The notes under the pieces: model-generated
What the model saw: only the letters and a program-made list of their open reading frames with translations
Database searches by the model: none
What the model was told of the DNA's origin: nothing
Shown: positions 1 through 8,429 of the stretch, one piece after another
Layout of the letters: each line of letters starts with the position of its first letter
How positions within the stretch are numbered: position 1 is the stretch's first letter
Source of the DNA: Prolixibacter bellariivorans ATCC BAA-1284
GTDB lineage: Bacteria > Bacteroidota > Bacteroidia > Bacteroidales > Prolixibacteraceae
Direction of reading: 5' to 3'
Assembly (NCBI RefSeq): GCF_000621705.1
Contig: NZ_JHXO01000008.1
Location: 310,001 to 374,000 of the forward strand
Length of the DNA: 64,000 nucleotides
Translations under genes and position numbers: made by a program

Positions 1-1
1 T

Positions 2-1228
2 TACGCCATCTGGGACACCTTCCGGGCAACGAATCCCCTGCTAACGCTCATTCAACCCGACCGGGAAAGAGATATAGTCCGTTCACTAATTGACATATAC
101 CGTTACGAAGGCTACATGCCCGATTCGCGCAGCGGCAACCAGACCGGGCGTACCCAGGGCGGCAGCAACTGTGATATGGTGGTAGCCGACGCTTTCCTGA
201 AAGGCTTGAAAGGCATCGACTACCAAACAGGATACGAAGCGATGGTAAAAGATGCAGAAATTCCGCCGGGAGGCAACCAGCAAACTGACGGACGAGGCGG
301 CATTAACGAATACATCAAGCTGAACTACGTACCTGCGGAATACGAACCTAAAGAGAAATCGCCAACACTGCATACACCCAAGTTGTACGACCGGGCCGGA
401 ACACGCACCGTGGAATATTCAGCGAACGATTGGGCCATCGCACAGGTAGCGAAAGGCATGGGTAAAGAAGCAGACTATGAAAAATACCGGAAACGGGCAT
501 CCAACTGGGCCAACCTGTGGCGAAGCCAGGTAACTGATAGCGGTGTAAACGGATTCATCTGGCCCAAGCGACGGGACGGTTCGTGGGTCGAAGATTTCTC
601 AACAACAAAAGCCGGCAGCTGGGGAAACTTCTTTTACGAGGCCGATTCATGGGAGTATTCCTTCTATGTGCCGCAAGACGCACGAGCATTGATTGACAGT
701 TGTGGCGGACCGGAAACGTTCGTGAAAAGGCTGGATACCTTCTTTACGGGCCCCAACTACCGGGTAGACAATGAGCCGAGCTTCTTTACGCCGTGCTTAT
801 ACACTTACGCCGGTTACCAGTATAAAAGCAGCGACCGCGTTCGCGATATCATTCAAAAGCACTACACCTCCGCAAAAGATGGTATTCCGGGTAACGACGA
901 TTCGGGATCGATGTCAGCATGGCTGGTATTCAACACTGTAGGATTCTATCCCAACGCCGGACAGGATGTCTATCTCATCACTGCTCCACATTTCCATCGG
1001 GCCGTACTCGATTTGGGAGGCGGAAAGCAGCTGGAAGTAATTGCATCGAATCTTTCGGAGACAAACCGGTACATTCAGTCGGCCACATTGAACGGCCAAC
1101 CACTGAACAGGGCCTGGTTCCGCCACAGCGAAATTGCGAACGGCGGAAAACTCCGGTTCGTGATGGGACCGAAACCTTCGGATTTTGGAAAAGAGCATTT
1201 ACCTCCGTCCCTTTCCGATCCGGAATAG
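2..1228 (+). CDS. GH92 alpha-1,2-mannosidase, 3' part (5' end outside window)
   Basis: The frame is open from base 2 and starts inside the protein, so this is the C-terminal ~408 residues of a larger gene (GH92 enzymes are usually 700-800 residues). The first visible residues, YAIWDTFR followed by NPLLTLIQP, match the GH92 catalytic-domain signature. Later GNDDSGSMSAW and the GFYPNAGQDVYLI stretch are also GH92 hallmarks. Members are calcium-dependent exo-mannosidases that trim mannose from N-glycans or mannans, normally exported in Bacteroidota. An internal ATG at 116 is only a methionine codon. The signal peptide and N-terminal beta-sandwich cannot be seen. A strong terminator follows. The family call is firm; linkage specificity is inferred from the family. 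Confidence 0.9.
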   Translation, partial: YAIWDTFRATNPLLTLIQPDRERDIVRSLIDIYRYEGYMPDSRSGNQTGRTQGGSNCDMVVADAFLKGLKGIDYQTGYEAMVKDAEIPPGGNQQTDGRGGINEYIKLNYVPAEYEPKEKSPTLHTPKLYDRAGTRTVEYSANDWAIAQVAKGMGKEADYEKYRKRASNWANLWRSQVTDSGVNGFIWPKRRDGSWVEDFSTTKAGSWGNFFYEADSWEYSFYVPQDARALIDSCGGPETFVKRLDTFFTGPNYRVDNEPSFFTPCLYTYAGYQYKSSDRVRDIIQKHYTSAKDGIPGNDDSGSMSAWLVFNTVGFYPNAGQDVYLITAPHFHRAVLDLGGGKQLEVIASNLSETNRYIQSATLNGQPLNRAWFRHSEIANGGKLRFVMGPKPSDFGKEHLPPSLSDPE

Positions 1229-1257
1229 ACAGAAAATTCTGACAACAAAGCATAAAA

Positions 1258-1282
1258 AAAGTCCCGCCAAAAGCGGGACTTT
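1258..1282. terminator. Bidirectional intrinsic terminator
   Basis: AAAGTCCCGC and GCGGGACTTT form a perfect inverted repeat around a 5-nt loop, flanked by A and T tracts. It sits between the converging GH92 and cold-shock genes and can serve both. Confidence 0.85.
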
Positions 1283-1310
1283 AAAATTTTCAATGTCTGT
1301 TATTTCCAGA

Positions 1311-1502
1311 CTATGCTAGTTTCACATTGACTGCATTTAAACCTTTTTTGCCCTCCTGCAATTCAAACGTTACTTCATCATCCTCACGAATCTGGTCGAT
1401 TAATCCGGATGAATGTACGAAATATTCTTTTGATGAATTTTCGTCTTTAATGAAGCCAAAACCTTTTGATTCATTAAAAAATTTTACTGTTCCTTTGTTC
1501 AT
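1311..1502 (-). CDS. Cold shock domain protein (CspA family)
   Basis: A 63-residue single cold-shock domain. RNP1 is KGFGFI at residues 13-18 and RNP2 is YFVHSS at 27-32, the aromatic surfaces that bind single-stranded nucleic acid. The family melts RNA structure and acts as chaperone or antiterminator, in cold or general stress. It is acidic and slightly shorter than E. coli CspA. It shares strand with the CsbD-like gene upstream (1655-1840), separated by 152 nt, so it may be cotranscribed with it or have its own leader. It ends just before the shared terminator. Confidence 0.9.
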   Translation of the reverse strand: MNKGTVKFFNESKGFGFIKDENSSKEYFVHSSGLIDQIREDDEVTFELQEGKKGLNAVNVKLA

Positions 1503-1654
1503 GATAATTGAATTAATTCGGTCTAAGTTACGGCTAATAATTGAAATCTAATCCTGTTTTGAAATTAATCTGCGGACTTATTTTTCCAGTTATTGTTCAA
1601 ATACCTGTTCTTATCAATAAATCTCTGGCCGTTAATCCTTAACCGAAAGACACA

Positions 1655-1840
1655 TCAAAGCGAAGCAATCATTTTCTCCAACTCCCTGCGAGAGAGTTTT
1701 AATTTCACGGCCAGAATTTTGAAAAAGTCCTCTTTTGTCTCATGCCTCCACATTAAATCGGCATTCGTCAATTGAGGGTATTTCCTTTTCAGATCCATTT
1801 GAATGCTGTTCCACTTGTTGATGTCAAAATCTGTACTCAT
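1655..1840 (-). CDS. CsbD-like small stress protein
   Basis: A 61-residue soluble protein. The pattern WNSIQMDLKRKYPQL, then LTNADLMW, then a basic helix ending SRRELEKMI follows the CsbD layout (W..IK..LK.K.P.LT..DL...E.....L..KL..S..EL...I) common in Bacteroidota. CsbD proteins are abundant general-stress proteins of unknown mechanism. The usual EGKxDELLGRLQ centre is replaced by HETKEDFFKILAVKL, so it is a divergent member. It lies upstream of the cold-shock gene on the same strand, which supports a stress role. Confidence 0.6.
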   Translation of the reverse strand: MSTDFDINKWNSIQMDLKRKYPQLTNADLMWRHETKEDFFKILAVKLKLSRRELEKMIASL

Positions 1841-2375
1841 TATTGTTGTTTTTTTAAATAAATAGATTCCTGAAGAGATAAATCATGAAGGTCTTTCCGA
1901 TGGGATGTAATAGAATTCTGATCTTTCGGAAGGCAGGTTCCGTTATGGGAAGCTTTTCGCATCAGTTGATTTAGTCTGCAAATATACAGAAATCAGCCGA
2001 GAAATACGACATCCGGGTCACGTTATTCATTGATTCATCTCAACTTGCCAGTGAATATCAGCTAAAAAATTCTCATAAATAGAGAATCTTTTATGCCAAC
2101 CTACTTATTCCAGTGCATTGTTTATTTTCGCCAGACCTTCGTTCTTCAGCATAAAGCTCCAACTCACAAAGTTGATTAACCAGCCATGATGAAATAATCG
2201 ACCAGCAAACAATATTTCTGAGCCTTTGTTATGACTGTGCTTTCCTTTCTTCACTGACTTACCAATTGCTTCCGAAAGAAAATGCTTGTTCTGCCAGTCG
2301 TTCCGGCAGATAAATCGTTGCCTACGCAAGCGTTCTTTGTAAATCACACATACTTTCAACGATAACAAAAACAAA
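1841..2375. other. 535-nt intergenic region between divergent genes
   Basis: No convincing gene. It holds the upstream regions of the CsbD-like gene (minus) and the DsrE-like gene (plus). A weak hairpin, ATTCTC...GAGAAT followed by CTTTT (2069-2091), is the only structure noticed. A 118-residue minus-strand frame at 2105-2461 overlaps the signal peptide of the DsrE-like gene and looks non-coding. Confidence 0.5.
1979..1986 (-). promoter_or_regulatory. Candidate -7 element upstream of the CsbD-like gene
   Basis: On the minus strand this reads TATATTTG, a perfect TAnnTTTG. It would start a ~130-nt leader ahead of the gene at 1840. No clear TTTG -33 element is seen, so confidence is limited. 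Confidence 0.4.
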
Positions 2376-2804
2376 ATGAAACAGATGAAGTTCGTATCCG
2401 CATTGGTTGCCGTGCTACTATTGATGACCAATGCAACCTTTGCATCCGGAACCATTAACAATGCAAATTCAGATAACTATGCCCTGCTGGTCAGCAATCC
2501 CAAGCACATAAAAGTGGCTGTGATGACCGCAAAAGAGTTGTTTAACAATCCCAAATTCAGTGCGCAACATTTCGAAGTGGTAGTTTGCGGTAAAGCTGTT
2601 CAGGCATTACTGAAGAACAACGAGCAACAACCGGAAATCGAAAAAGGGTTGAGACTTGGCATATCATTCAAAGCCTGTAACATCTCGCTAAAGAAAGCCC
2701 AAATTACACCTGCCAAACTAATCAAAGGTGTTGTGGTCGTTCCCAATGGGCTGGTGCGCATGTTCGAACTGCAGAAAGAAGGTTATCACACCATCGAGTT
2801 ATAA
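2376..2804 (+). CDS. Secreted DsrE/DsrF-like protein
   Basis: 142 residues. Residues 1-23 form a signal peptide ending around TFASG. The mature part has the DsrE-like fold pattern: an N-terminal helix (VAVMTAKELFNN), the strand FEVVVCGKAVQALL with Cys66, GLRLGISFKACNISLKKA with a second Cys, then GVVVVPNGLVRMFELQKEGYHTIEL. Cytoplasmic DsrE/TusD relatives relay sulfur through cysteines. Exported versions are common in Bacteroidota and their role is unknown. It is followed directly by a terminator, so probably monocistronic. The family call is good; function is not assigned. Confidence 0.75.
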   Translation: MKQMKFVSALVAVLLLMTNATFASGTINNANSDNYALLVSNPKHIKVAVMTAKELFNNPKFSAQHFEVVVCGKAVQALLKNNEQQPEIEKGLRLGISFKACNISLKKAQITPAKLIKGVVVVPNGLVRMFELQKEGYHTIEL

Positions 2805-2834
2805 ATACCCTAAAATTAAATAACAACCACCAGA

Positions 2835-2862
2835 ACCCGGGAGCAACGTCTCGGGTCTTCTT
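2835..2862 (+). terminator. Intrinsic terminator after DsrE-like gene
   Basis: ACCCGGGA and TCTCGGGT pair (one G-T) around a short loop, then CTTCTTTT. Confidence 0.75.
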
Positions 2863-2960
2863 TTAGCAGAAGTTTACAGACAACAGATAAACGTGTCTGT
2901 CGATTTCTGTTATCTTTAAATTCTGTTTATACCAATTATGCGATTAAAGCTCAATATAAT

Positions 2961-3656
2961 ATGAAACCAATTCGCATTCACTACTTACAGCACGTACCGT
3001 TCGAAGGACTGGGATGCATCGGACAATGGGTAACCCAAAACCAACATACGCTAACCGTCACTCGTTTTTTCGCGAACGACGAACTTCCTCCTGTTTCTGA
3101 TTTCGATATGCTCATCATCATGGGAGGCCCAATGGGCATTTATGATGACGAGAAATATCCGTGGTTAACCGAAGAGAGACAATTCATCCGGCAGGCTATC
3201 GAAGCGAATAAAACAGTTTTAGGCATTTGCCTGGGCTCTCAGCTGATAGCAAATGCCATGGGCACCAAAGTTCATCCTAACCAGGAAAAGGAAATTGGCT
3301 GGTTCGACATTTCATTAACCGAAGAAGGTCGTCAATGCAAATTATTGGATGGTTTCGATGCAACTTTTCCCGTTTTTCACTGGCATGGCGATACTTTCGA
3401 ACTGCCTGCCGGTGCCCATCACCTTTTTCAATCGGAAGGATGTAAAAACCAGGGATTCATCCGTGATAACGTTCTGGGATTACAATTTCATTTTGAAGTT
3501 ACACCGGAAAGTCTGAAAGAGATGTTGAAACACGGCCAAGATGAATTGACAAACGGGAAATATATCCAAAGCGAAGAAGAAATTATAACTCACCAACACC
3601 TCATCCCTCAAAACAACGAAATGATGTTCAGAATACTTGATAGGCTGCTCAACTAG
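2961..3656 (+). CDS. Class I glutamine amidotransferase (GMP-synthase-like GATase)
   Basis: 231 residues forming one GATase1 domain. The nucleophile elbow GICLGSQL puts the catalytic Cys at residue 90. The partner residues are His177 and Glu179 in LQFHFEVTPE. MGGPMGIYDD at 54-63 is the usual oxyanion region. Such stand-alone proteins resemble the glutamine-hydrolysing half of GMP synthase. Some hydrolyse gamma-glutamyl compounds, but substrates are mostly unknown. TATCTTTA at 2911-2918 is a near-consensus -7 element. It has no obvious operon partner. A GuaA role is excluded because there is no ATP-pyrophosphatase domain. Confidence 0.88.
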   Translation: MKPIRIHYLQHVPFEGLGCIGQWVTQNQHTLTVTRFFANDELPPVSDFDMLIIMGGPMGIYDDEKYPWLTEERQFIRQAIEANKTVLGICLGSQLIANAMGTKVHPNQEKEIGWFDISLTEEGRQCKLLDGFDATFPVFHWHGDTFELPAGAHHLFQSEGCKNQGFIRDNVLGLQFHFEVTPESLKEMLKHGQDELTNGKYIQSEEEIITHQHLIPQNNEMMFRILDRLLN

Positions 3657-3854
3657 TTGAGCTACTTTCTTTGAATAAATGATATACTAACTAAACAAGT
3701 CTTATAATATATGAAAATCACCTTCAGTGTAATTATCTACAAAAATTGAGTGCTTACATAAATAATTTATAAGAAAGAACTGCTATCCAAATTGCTGTTT
3801 CTCATATGGAAAGTAAAAGGAAGTAAGAAAAATAAGAATCAGTTTCAACTTTCC

Positions 3855-3887
3855 AAACCTGACTGAAATTCTCAGTCAGGTTTTTTC
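3855..3887 (+). terminator. Strong intrinsic terminator
   Basis: AAACCTGACTGA and TCAGTCAGGTTT form a perfect 12-bp stem around AATTC, followed by TTTC. It lies about 200 nt past the amidotransferase stop in an AT-rich 328-nt gap. It probably ends that transcript and insulates the DUF2089 operon. Confidence 0.85.
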
Positions 3888-3962
3888 ATTTCAATCAATA
3901 TCATTAAGTCATCAATAAATATAATTAATCCAATATTTAATTTTATTTATTTTATTACTACA

Positions 3963-3985
3963 TTTATTGAAAATAGTTCAATAAA
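3963..3985. promoter_or_regulatory. Perfect 9-bp inverted repeat at the DUF2089 start (candidate operator)
   Basis: TTTATTGAA-AATAG-TTCAATAAA is a perfect inverted repeat whose last A is the first base of the DUF2089 ATG. As DNA it is a plausible operator. As RNA it could hide the start codon. Confidence 0.55.
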
Positions 3986-4266
3986 TGGAAAGGAAGTTGC
4001 CTATCGTTTGTCCGAGTTGTGATTCGGAATTGAAAGTAAACAGTTTACACTGCGAATCCTGTTCTACGACCATCAGTGGTTTGTTTGAACTGCCGTTGTT
4101 ATTGAAACTAAGCCGCAAAGAACAGGACTTTATTCTGAACTTTGTGAAAGCCAGTGGGAGCCTGAAGATTATGGCCGAAAAACTGAAGCTGAGTTACCCG
4201 ACGGTACGCAATATGCTGGATGACCTGATTGGCAAGATTGAAAAACTTCAACACACACCACAATGA
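3985..4266 (+). CDS. DUF2089-family zinc-ribbon/HTH protein
   Basis: 93 residues. Cys9, Cys12, Cys23 and Cys26 form two CxxC knuckles of a zinc ribbon. Residues 42-90 form a helical module with a helix-turn-helix segment (GSLKIMAEKLKLSYPTVRNMLDDLI). This is the DUF2089 architecture, thought to be regulatory, though no function is established. It is the first gene of a tight operon: its TGA overlaps the ATG of the YIP1 gene by 4 nt. The palindrome over its own start codon suggests autoregulation, which is inference. Confidence 0.8.
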   Translation: MERKLPIVCPSCDSELKVNSLHCESCSTTISGLFELPLLLKLSRKEQDFILNFVKASGSLKIMAEKLKLSYPTVRNMLDDLIGKIEKLQHTPQ

Positions 4267-4865
4267 TAACCTACCTGTTCAATCCGTTTCGATACATTGC
4301 CGGAGTTAAATCGCTGGTAGCCGGAATTCTGGTGCTGTTACTCACGGCCATCACAGGATATTTCAGTCATACTCATTTTCCGGACCTTATTTCCATTAAA
4401 CTCTCCCCTGCATTTCCGCTATGGTATTTCGTTGCGCAGGTTTTCACCAACTGGCTGGTCATTTCGATTGTGTTGTATATGCTGGCGCTTATTTTCTCGT
4501 CAAGCTCAGTGCGGATAATCGATATCTTCGGAACCCAGGCATTAGCGCGCGTTCCATACTTTCTGGCTGCCTTCACCGGATTTTTTGGTGCCATGCACAA
4601 GTTTGGCCAGTACATCTTGTACACCCGGTTCCACCAGGGAGAGCCCGTAAATTTGACTTCCACCGATGTCGTTTTGGCTGTATCACTAATGATCGTATCC
4701 CTGCTGCTTTCCATTTGGACAATTATCCTCATGTACAATGCATTCCGGATTTCCGCGAATGTGAAAGGAGGAAAAGCCGTCGCGCTTTTTATTACTGCTT
4801 TCATTATTTCGATAGTAGCAACCTTATTTCTTTCGAGATATTATCTCAGCCTAATCACCGGATAA
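4263..4865 (+). CDS. YIP1-family polytopic membrane protein
   Basis: 200 residues with about five hydrophobic segments (near 15-35, 52-80, 93-115, 133-158, 170-195). The opening YLFNPFRYIAGVKSL and the overall spacing match Bacteroidota YIP1-family proteins. It is the second gene of the DUF2089 operon, with a 4-nt overlap upstream. The bacterial family has no known activity. Genetic linkage suggests the DUF2089 protein senses or regulates something in which this membrane protein takes part. Confidence 0.7.
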   Translation: MITYLFNPFRYIAGVKSLVAGILVLLLTAITGYFSHTHFPDLISIKLSPAFPLWYFVAQVFTNWLVISIVLYMLALIFSSSSVRIIDIFGTQALARVPYFLAAFTGFFGAMHKFGQYILYTRFHQGEPVNLTSTDVVLAVSLMIVSLLLSIWTIILMYNAFRISANVKGGKAVALFITAFIISIVATLFLSRYYLSLITG

Positions 4866-4905
4866 CACAAGATGCAAACCATTAGCCTCTAAAACATATA
4901 TTATC

Positions 4906-5124
4906 ATGAAAAAGAAAAAACGAGAAGATGAATACCTCAACACCATGAGCAAGGACCCGACCAACTGGCACGGTCCCTTTTATGTGAATCACAAAGACCC
5001 GAGGTTAATTGTTCCCAAGTACAATCCCGCAAGAGGATACACTTTTAACTTTGCCAGTCCGTACGCATATGTCATCATTGTCGCCATCGTCCTCATCATG
5101 GTAGCCGCAAGCTATCTGAAATAA
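4906..5124 (+). CDS. DUF5808 small membrane protein
   Basis: 72 residues. DPTNWHGPFYVNHKDPRLIVPK followed by GYTFNFASPYA (given here in two parts) fits the DUF5808 pattern W..G.FY.N..DPR..VPK....G.TLNFA.P. One C-terminal membrane helix spans about 52-70. It is the third operon gene, 40 nt after the YIP1 gene and 9 nt before the hydrolase. In other bacteria the same domain is appended to membrane proteins. Function unknown. Confidence 0.75.
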   Translation: MKKKKREDEYLNTMSKDPTNWHGPFYVNHKDPRLIVPKYNPARGYTFNFASPYAYVIIVAIVLIMVAASYLK

Positions 5125-5133
5125 TCAAACGCT

Positions 5134-6087
5134 ATGAAAACATTACTATTGCTGACTATTCTAATCTTTGCTTATGCGGTTTCTTCTGCGCAAGGCAACA
5201 CGAACAATTCCGAATCGGATATGATACTAAAAACATCCACCGGGAATATTGTCGGAACCGTGACCGTCCCCCAACAGGAAAACCCCATGCCGGTCGTTAT
5301 CATCATTGCGGGCTCCGGCCCTACCGATCGGAATGGCAACTCAACAATAGGCCTTCATACCGATGCATACAAAATGCTGGCCGAAGGATTGGCGCAAAAT
5401 GATATCGCCTCGTTACGTTACGACAAACGGGGAATCAGCGAAAGTAAAGCCGCCATGAGGGACGAAAGTGCTATCCGTTTCGACACCTATGTGCAGGATG
5501 TGGTTGATTGGATAACAAAACTGAAAGCGGACAAGCGTTTCTCGAAGATTTATTTACTCGGACATAGCGAAGGTTCGTTGATTGGCATGCTGGCCGCAGA
5601 AAAAGACAAAGTAGCCGGTTACATCTCTGTTTCGGGAGCTGGCCGCCCAATGGACGAAATTCTGCGCGAACAACTGTCCAACAAATTGCCGCCACAGCTG
5701 CTCAGCGAATCAGATAATATTCTCGATAGCTTAAAAGCGGGCAAAACTGTTGACAATGTTCCGCATACCCTGTATGCCCTTTTCCGGCCCTCAGTTCAGC
5801 CATACATGATTTCCCACATGAAATACAATCCGGCCAAAGAGATTGCTAAATTGAAAATTCCTGTGCTGATTCTTCAGGGAACCACCGACCTGCAAGTTCC
5901 GGTGAGCGATGCCCGGATATTAAAAGCCGCCAAACCCGATGCCAAATTAGTAGTCATTGACAACATGAACCACGTCATGAAAGCATCGGACAACAACCAG
6001 CAACATAATCTGGCTACCTATGGGAATCCGGATTTCCCGTTGAAAGCAGGTTTGATGAACAACCTTGTGCAATTCATCAAGCACTGA
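5134..6087 (+). CDS. Exported alpha/beta hydrolase
   Basis: 317 residues with a signal peptide (1-20). GSGPTDRNGN (61-70) is the oxyanion/HG-type loop and YDKRGISES marks strand 4 of the fold. The nucleophile is Ser145 in GHSEGS, with Asp252 (GTTDLQVP) and His280 (NMNHVM) completing the triad, so it should be active. The class includes peptidase- and esterase-like exported hydrolases; the substrate cannot be told. It is the last gene of the DUF2089 operon, 9 nt after DUF5808, acting in the periplasm or at the outer surface. Confidence 0.85.
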   Translation: MKTLLLLTILIFAYAVSSAQGNTNNSESDMILKTSTGNIVGTVTVPQQENPMPVVIIIAGSGPTDRNGNSTIGLHTDAYKMLAEGLAQNDIASLRYDKRGISESKAAMRDESAIRFDTYVQDVVDWITKLKADKRFSKIYLLGHSEGSLIGMLAAEKDKVAGYISVSGAGRPMDEILREQLSNKLPPQLLSESDNILDSLKAGKTVDNVPHTLYALFRPSVQPYMISHMKYNPAKEIAKLKIPVLILQGTTDLQVPVSDARILKAAKPDAKLVVIDNMNHVMKASDNNQQHNLATYGNPDFPLKAGLMNNLVQFIKH

Positions 6088-6212
6088 CGAGTATTGCCCA
6101 TTCGTTTTTCCGGCTTTCCGAATTCATTGCTTCTTCGTGTGCAATTTTGCCCGAAGCATTGTAACTTAACTGTTTGGTTTCATTGCCAAAAAGAATTAAA
6201 AAACCAACAGTT

Positions 6213-7514
6213 ATGTCCGGTGTCCGCAAAAGCAATCATTTCGTCAACCTGAACCTTAATGTCCGGGGACTAAATCAATCCGCCACCCTGCTCATCAACG
6301 AGCGCAGTAACGAACTCATCAAACAGGGCTCCACCGTTTATAAGCTGGGATTAGGGCAATCGCCTTTCCCGGTTCCCGAAAGAGTTCAGGAAGCCTTGCG
6401 GCGGAATGCACACCAAAAGGATTACCTTCCCGTTAGGGGATTAATGCCTTTACGGGAAGCGGTGGCAGCATTCAATTTCCGTCATCAGGGAATTGAATGC
6501 TCACCCGAGGATATCATTGTTGGACCAGGTTCAAAAGAATTGATTTTCATCCTGCAATTAGTTTACTACGGCGAACTAATTATCCCAACTCCCAGCTGGG
6601 TCTCCTATTCACCGCAGGCACGGATTGTAGGCCGTCATGTAACCTGGGTTCCGACTGATGAAGAAAATGACTGGCGGTTAAGCCCCGAAAAGCTCGACCT
6701 GATTTGCCGCAACGATCCGGACCGTCCGAGGGTCGTTATTCTGAATTACCCCTCCAATCCCACCGGATCGACGTATCCGGTGCCGCGATTGAAAAAACTG
6801 GCAGAAGTAGCCCGCAAATACAACATCATCCTGGTATCGGACGAAATCTACGGTTTGCTCGACCATTCCGGCAACCATGTTTCCATTGCGCAATTCTATC
6901 CCGAAGGCACCATTCTCAGCAGCGGACTGAGCAAATGGGCCGGTGCCGGTGGATGGCGCCTGGGAACCTTTACCTTTCCCGAGAATCTGCGTTGGTTGCA
7001 GGACGCCATGGCCATTGTCGCCAGCGAAACATTCACCTCCACAAGCGCACCGATACAATACGCAGCGATTACCGCTTTTCAGGACCATCCGGAAATTGAT
7101 GAATACCTCCATCACTCACGAAGGATTCTGAAGACCCTGGGTAATTACATGGCCGACCGGCTAAAAGTCAAACACATTACCATGCCATCGCCAAAAGGGG
7201 CTTTTTACCTGTTTCCCAATTTCAATTACTACCGTGAAAAACTGGCAGCAAAGGGAATTCTCACCTCTTTTGAGCTATGCGAAGCCCTGCTGCAGGAAAC
7301 GGGAATCGCTATCCTGCCGGGAATCGATTTTGGGCGGCAAACCGAAGAGCTTACCTGCCGGATGGCGTACGTTGATTTTGACGGTGAGCTGGTGCTCAAT
7401 AAAGCGATGATTGAATACCGCGACAAGAAACTGGATGAAGCTTTCCTCCGCTTATATTGCAGCAAAATGATGAAAGCGGTTGACCTGTTGGAAGAGTGGC
7501 TGGACCAACTATAA
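6213..7514 (+). CDS. PLP-dependent class I/II aminotransferase
   Basis: 433 residues from the ATG at 6213; an in-frame ATG at 6174 would add 13 basic residues. I prefer 6213 because an A-rich stretch precedes it and SGVRKSNHF looks like a natural N-terminus. The fold-type I landmarks are present: GPGSKELI cofactor loop, NYPSNPTG (178-185), SDEIYG (209-214) and the Schiff-base lysine in SSGLSKWAGAGGWR (Lys241). The family includes aspartate and aromatic aminotransferases; the amino acid cannot be assigned. It stands alone, with a terminator 100 nt downstream. Confidence 0.88.
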   Translation: MSGVRKSNHFVNLNLNVRGLNQSATLLINERSNELIKQGSTVYKLGLGQSPFPVPERVQEALRRNAHQKDYLPVRGLMPLREAVAAFNFRHQGIECSPEDIIVGPGSKELIFILQLVYYGELIIPTPSWVSYSPQARIVGRHVTWVPTDEENDWRLSPEKLDLICRNDPDRPRVVILNYPSNPTGSTYPVPRLKKLAEVARKYNIILVSDEIYGLLDHSGNHVSIAQFYPEGTILSSGLSKWAGAGGWRLGTFTFPENLRWLQDAMAIVASETFTSTSAPIQYAAITAFQDHPEIDEYLHHSRRILKTLGNYMADRLKVKHITMPSPKGAFYLFPNFNYYREKLAAKGILTSFELCEALLQETGIAILPGIDFGRQTEELTCRMAYVDFDGELVLNKAMIEYRDKKLDEAFLRLYCSKMMKAVDLLEEWLDQL

Positions 7515-7612
7515 AGTCATTTCAGGTTATATGATTTCAGGTTTCAGGTTGGGAAGCGGTTGCTATTGTTGATGTCGCACAGGTCTTTATCCCGGAGAGC
7601 GCCAACAAATAA

Positions 7613-7642
7613 GAAGCCCTTCCGGAAATGCGGAAGGGCTTC
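7613..7642. terminator. Intrinsic terminator between converging genes
   Basis: GAAGCCCTTCCG and CGGAAGGGCTTC make a perfect 12-bp stem with a 6-nt loop, between the aminotransferase and the minus-strand lipoprotein. Confidence 0.8.
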
Positions 7643-7671
7643 ATTCCAATGATTTGGAATCAATATTTTTA

Positions 7672-8217
7672 TTAGTTTATGCCTTTTTTAAGCTTAATCA
7701 ATACCGCCTGACTGTAATCACCGGACACATATTTCTTGATGCTATTTTTATCGTTTAGCACATTAATGGATTCGATGCTGTTTTTATCAATCTTCTTCAC
7801 ATTGTCCAGTGTCATTTTCAGACCGTCGACCAGGTACAAAATCTTGCCTTCAGGTTGTGGCTGAATCGCTTTTGTCTGAAGATATGCCTGGTATTTTTTC
7901 GTCAATATGGTAACAACACCATTTTTTCCTCTTTCTCCGTAGATATTCATAGCCTTTTCACTATTCTTTGGCAGAAAATCAATTTGCGCAATGTCGGTAC
8001 TACTGAACGGAAGTCGATTGGTCTTTAAGCTTTCCGGGCTTATCACCGAATCATCTACCATCAGCAGTGGCTTGCCCGTAATCTTCCCTTCTTTTTTCAA
8101 CTCGCTGATACGATTTACCAGGTATTTACTGTTTGCGTTGCTGTCGGAGAGTAAGTAACGATTAGAAGTACACCCGACCATCATCGCCACGGTCAAAATC
8201 AATAGTATTTTCTTCAT
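7672..8217 (-). CDS. Lipoprotein with two TonB-plug-like repeats
   Basis: 181 residues. The signal peptide ends in the lipobox VGC with Cys16, so it is lipid-anchored. The mature part holds two related half-units. The first, around 47-110, reads KPLLMVDD ... IDFLPKNSEKAMNIYGERGKNGVVTI. The second, around 124-178, reads KILYLVDG ... IESINVLNDKNSIKKYVSGDYSQAVLIKL. Both follow the plug-domain theme of SusC/TonB receptors (P.yvvDG, I..i.vlk...a...YG..g.nGvi.i). No barrel follows, so it is not a receptor. It is transcribed away from the SnoaL-like gene. Function unknown. Confidence 0.7.
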   Translation of the reverse strand: MKKILLILTVAMMVGCTSNRYLLSDSNANSKYLVNRISELKKEGKITGKPLLMVDDSVISPESLKTNRLPFSSTDIAQIDFLPKNSEKAMNIYGERGKNGVVTILTKKYQAYLQTKAIQPQPEGKILYLVDGLKMTLDNVKKIDKNSIESINVLNDKNSIKKYVSGDYSQAVLIKLKKGIN

Positions 8218-8429
8218 AGCATTTGTATGTTTAATGTGTCTAATTCGTCGACGATAGTGTTTGTCAAGCAGTCAGTCTATATTCGAGACGTATAAACTTA
8301 ATCATTTTCAGATAAAAAATATCATTATCCAACGAAAGTCTGCATAGCAGCGATTGGCGACCGGCCGTCCGGCAACATGCATTTGACCATTGGTTTTTAT
8401 TACCTTTAACCTAACCAAACTCAATTACC

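Noticed and set aside
2105-2461. 118-codon minus-strand frame
   Set aside because: Overlaps the DsrE-like signal peptide antisense and has no recognisable feature.
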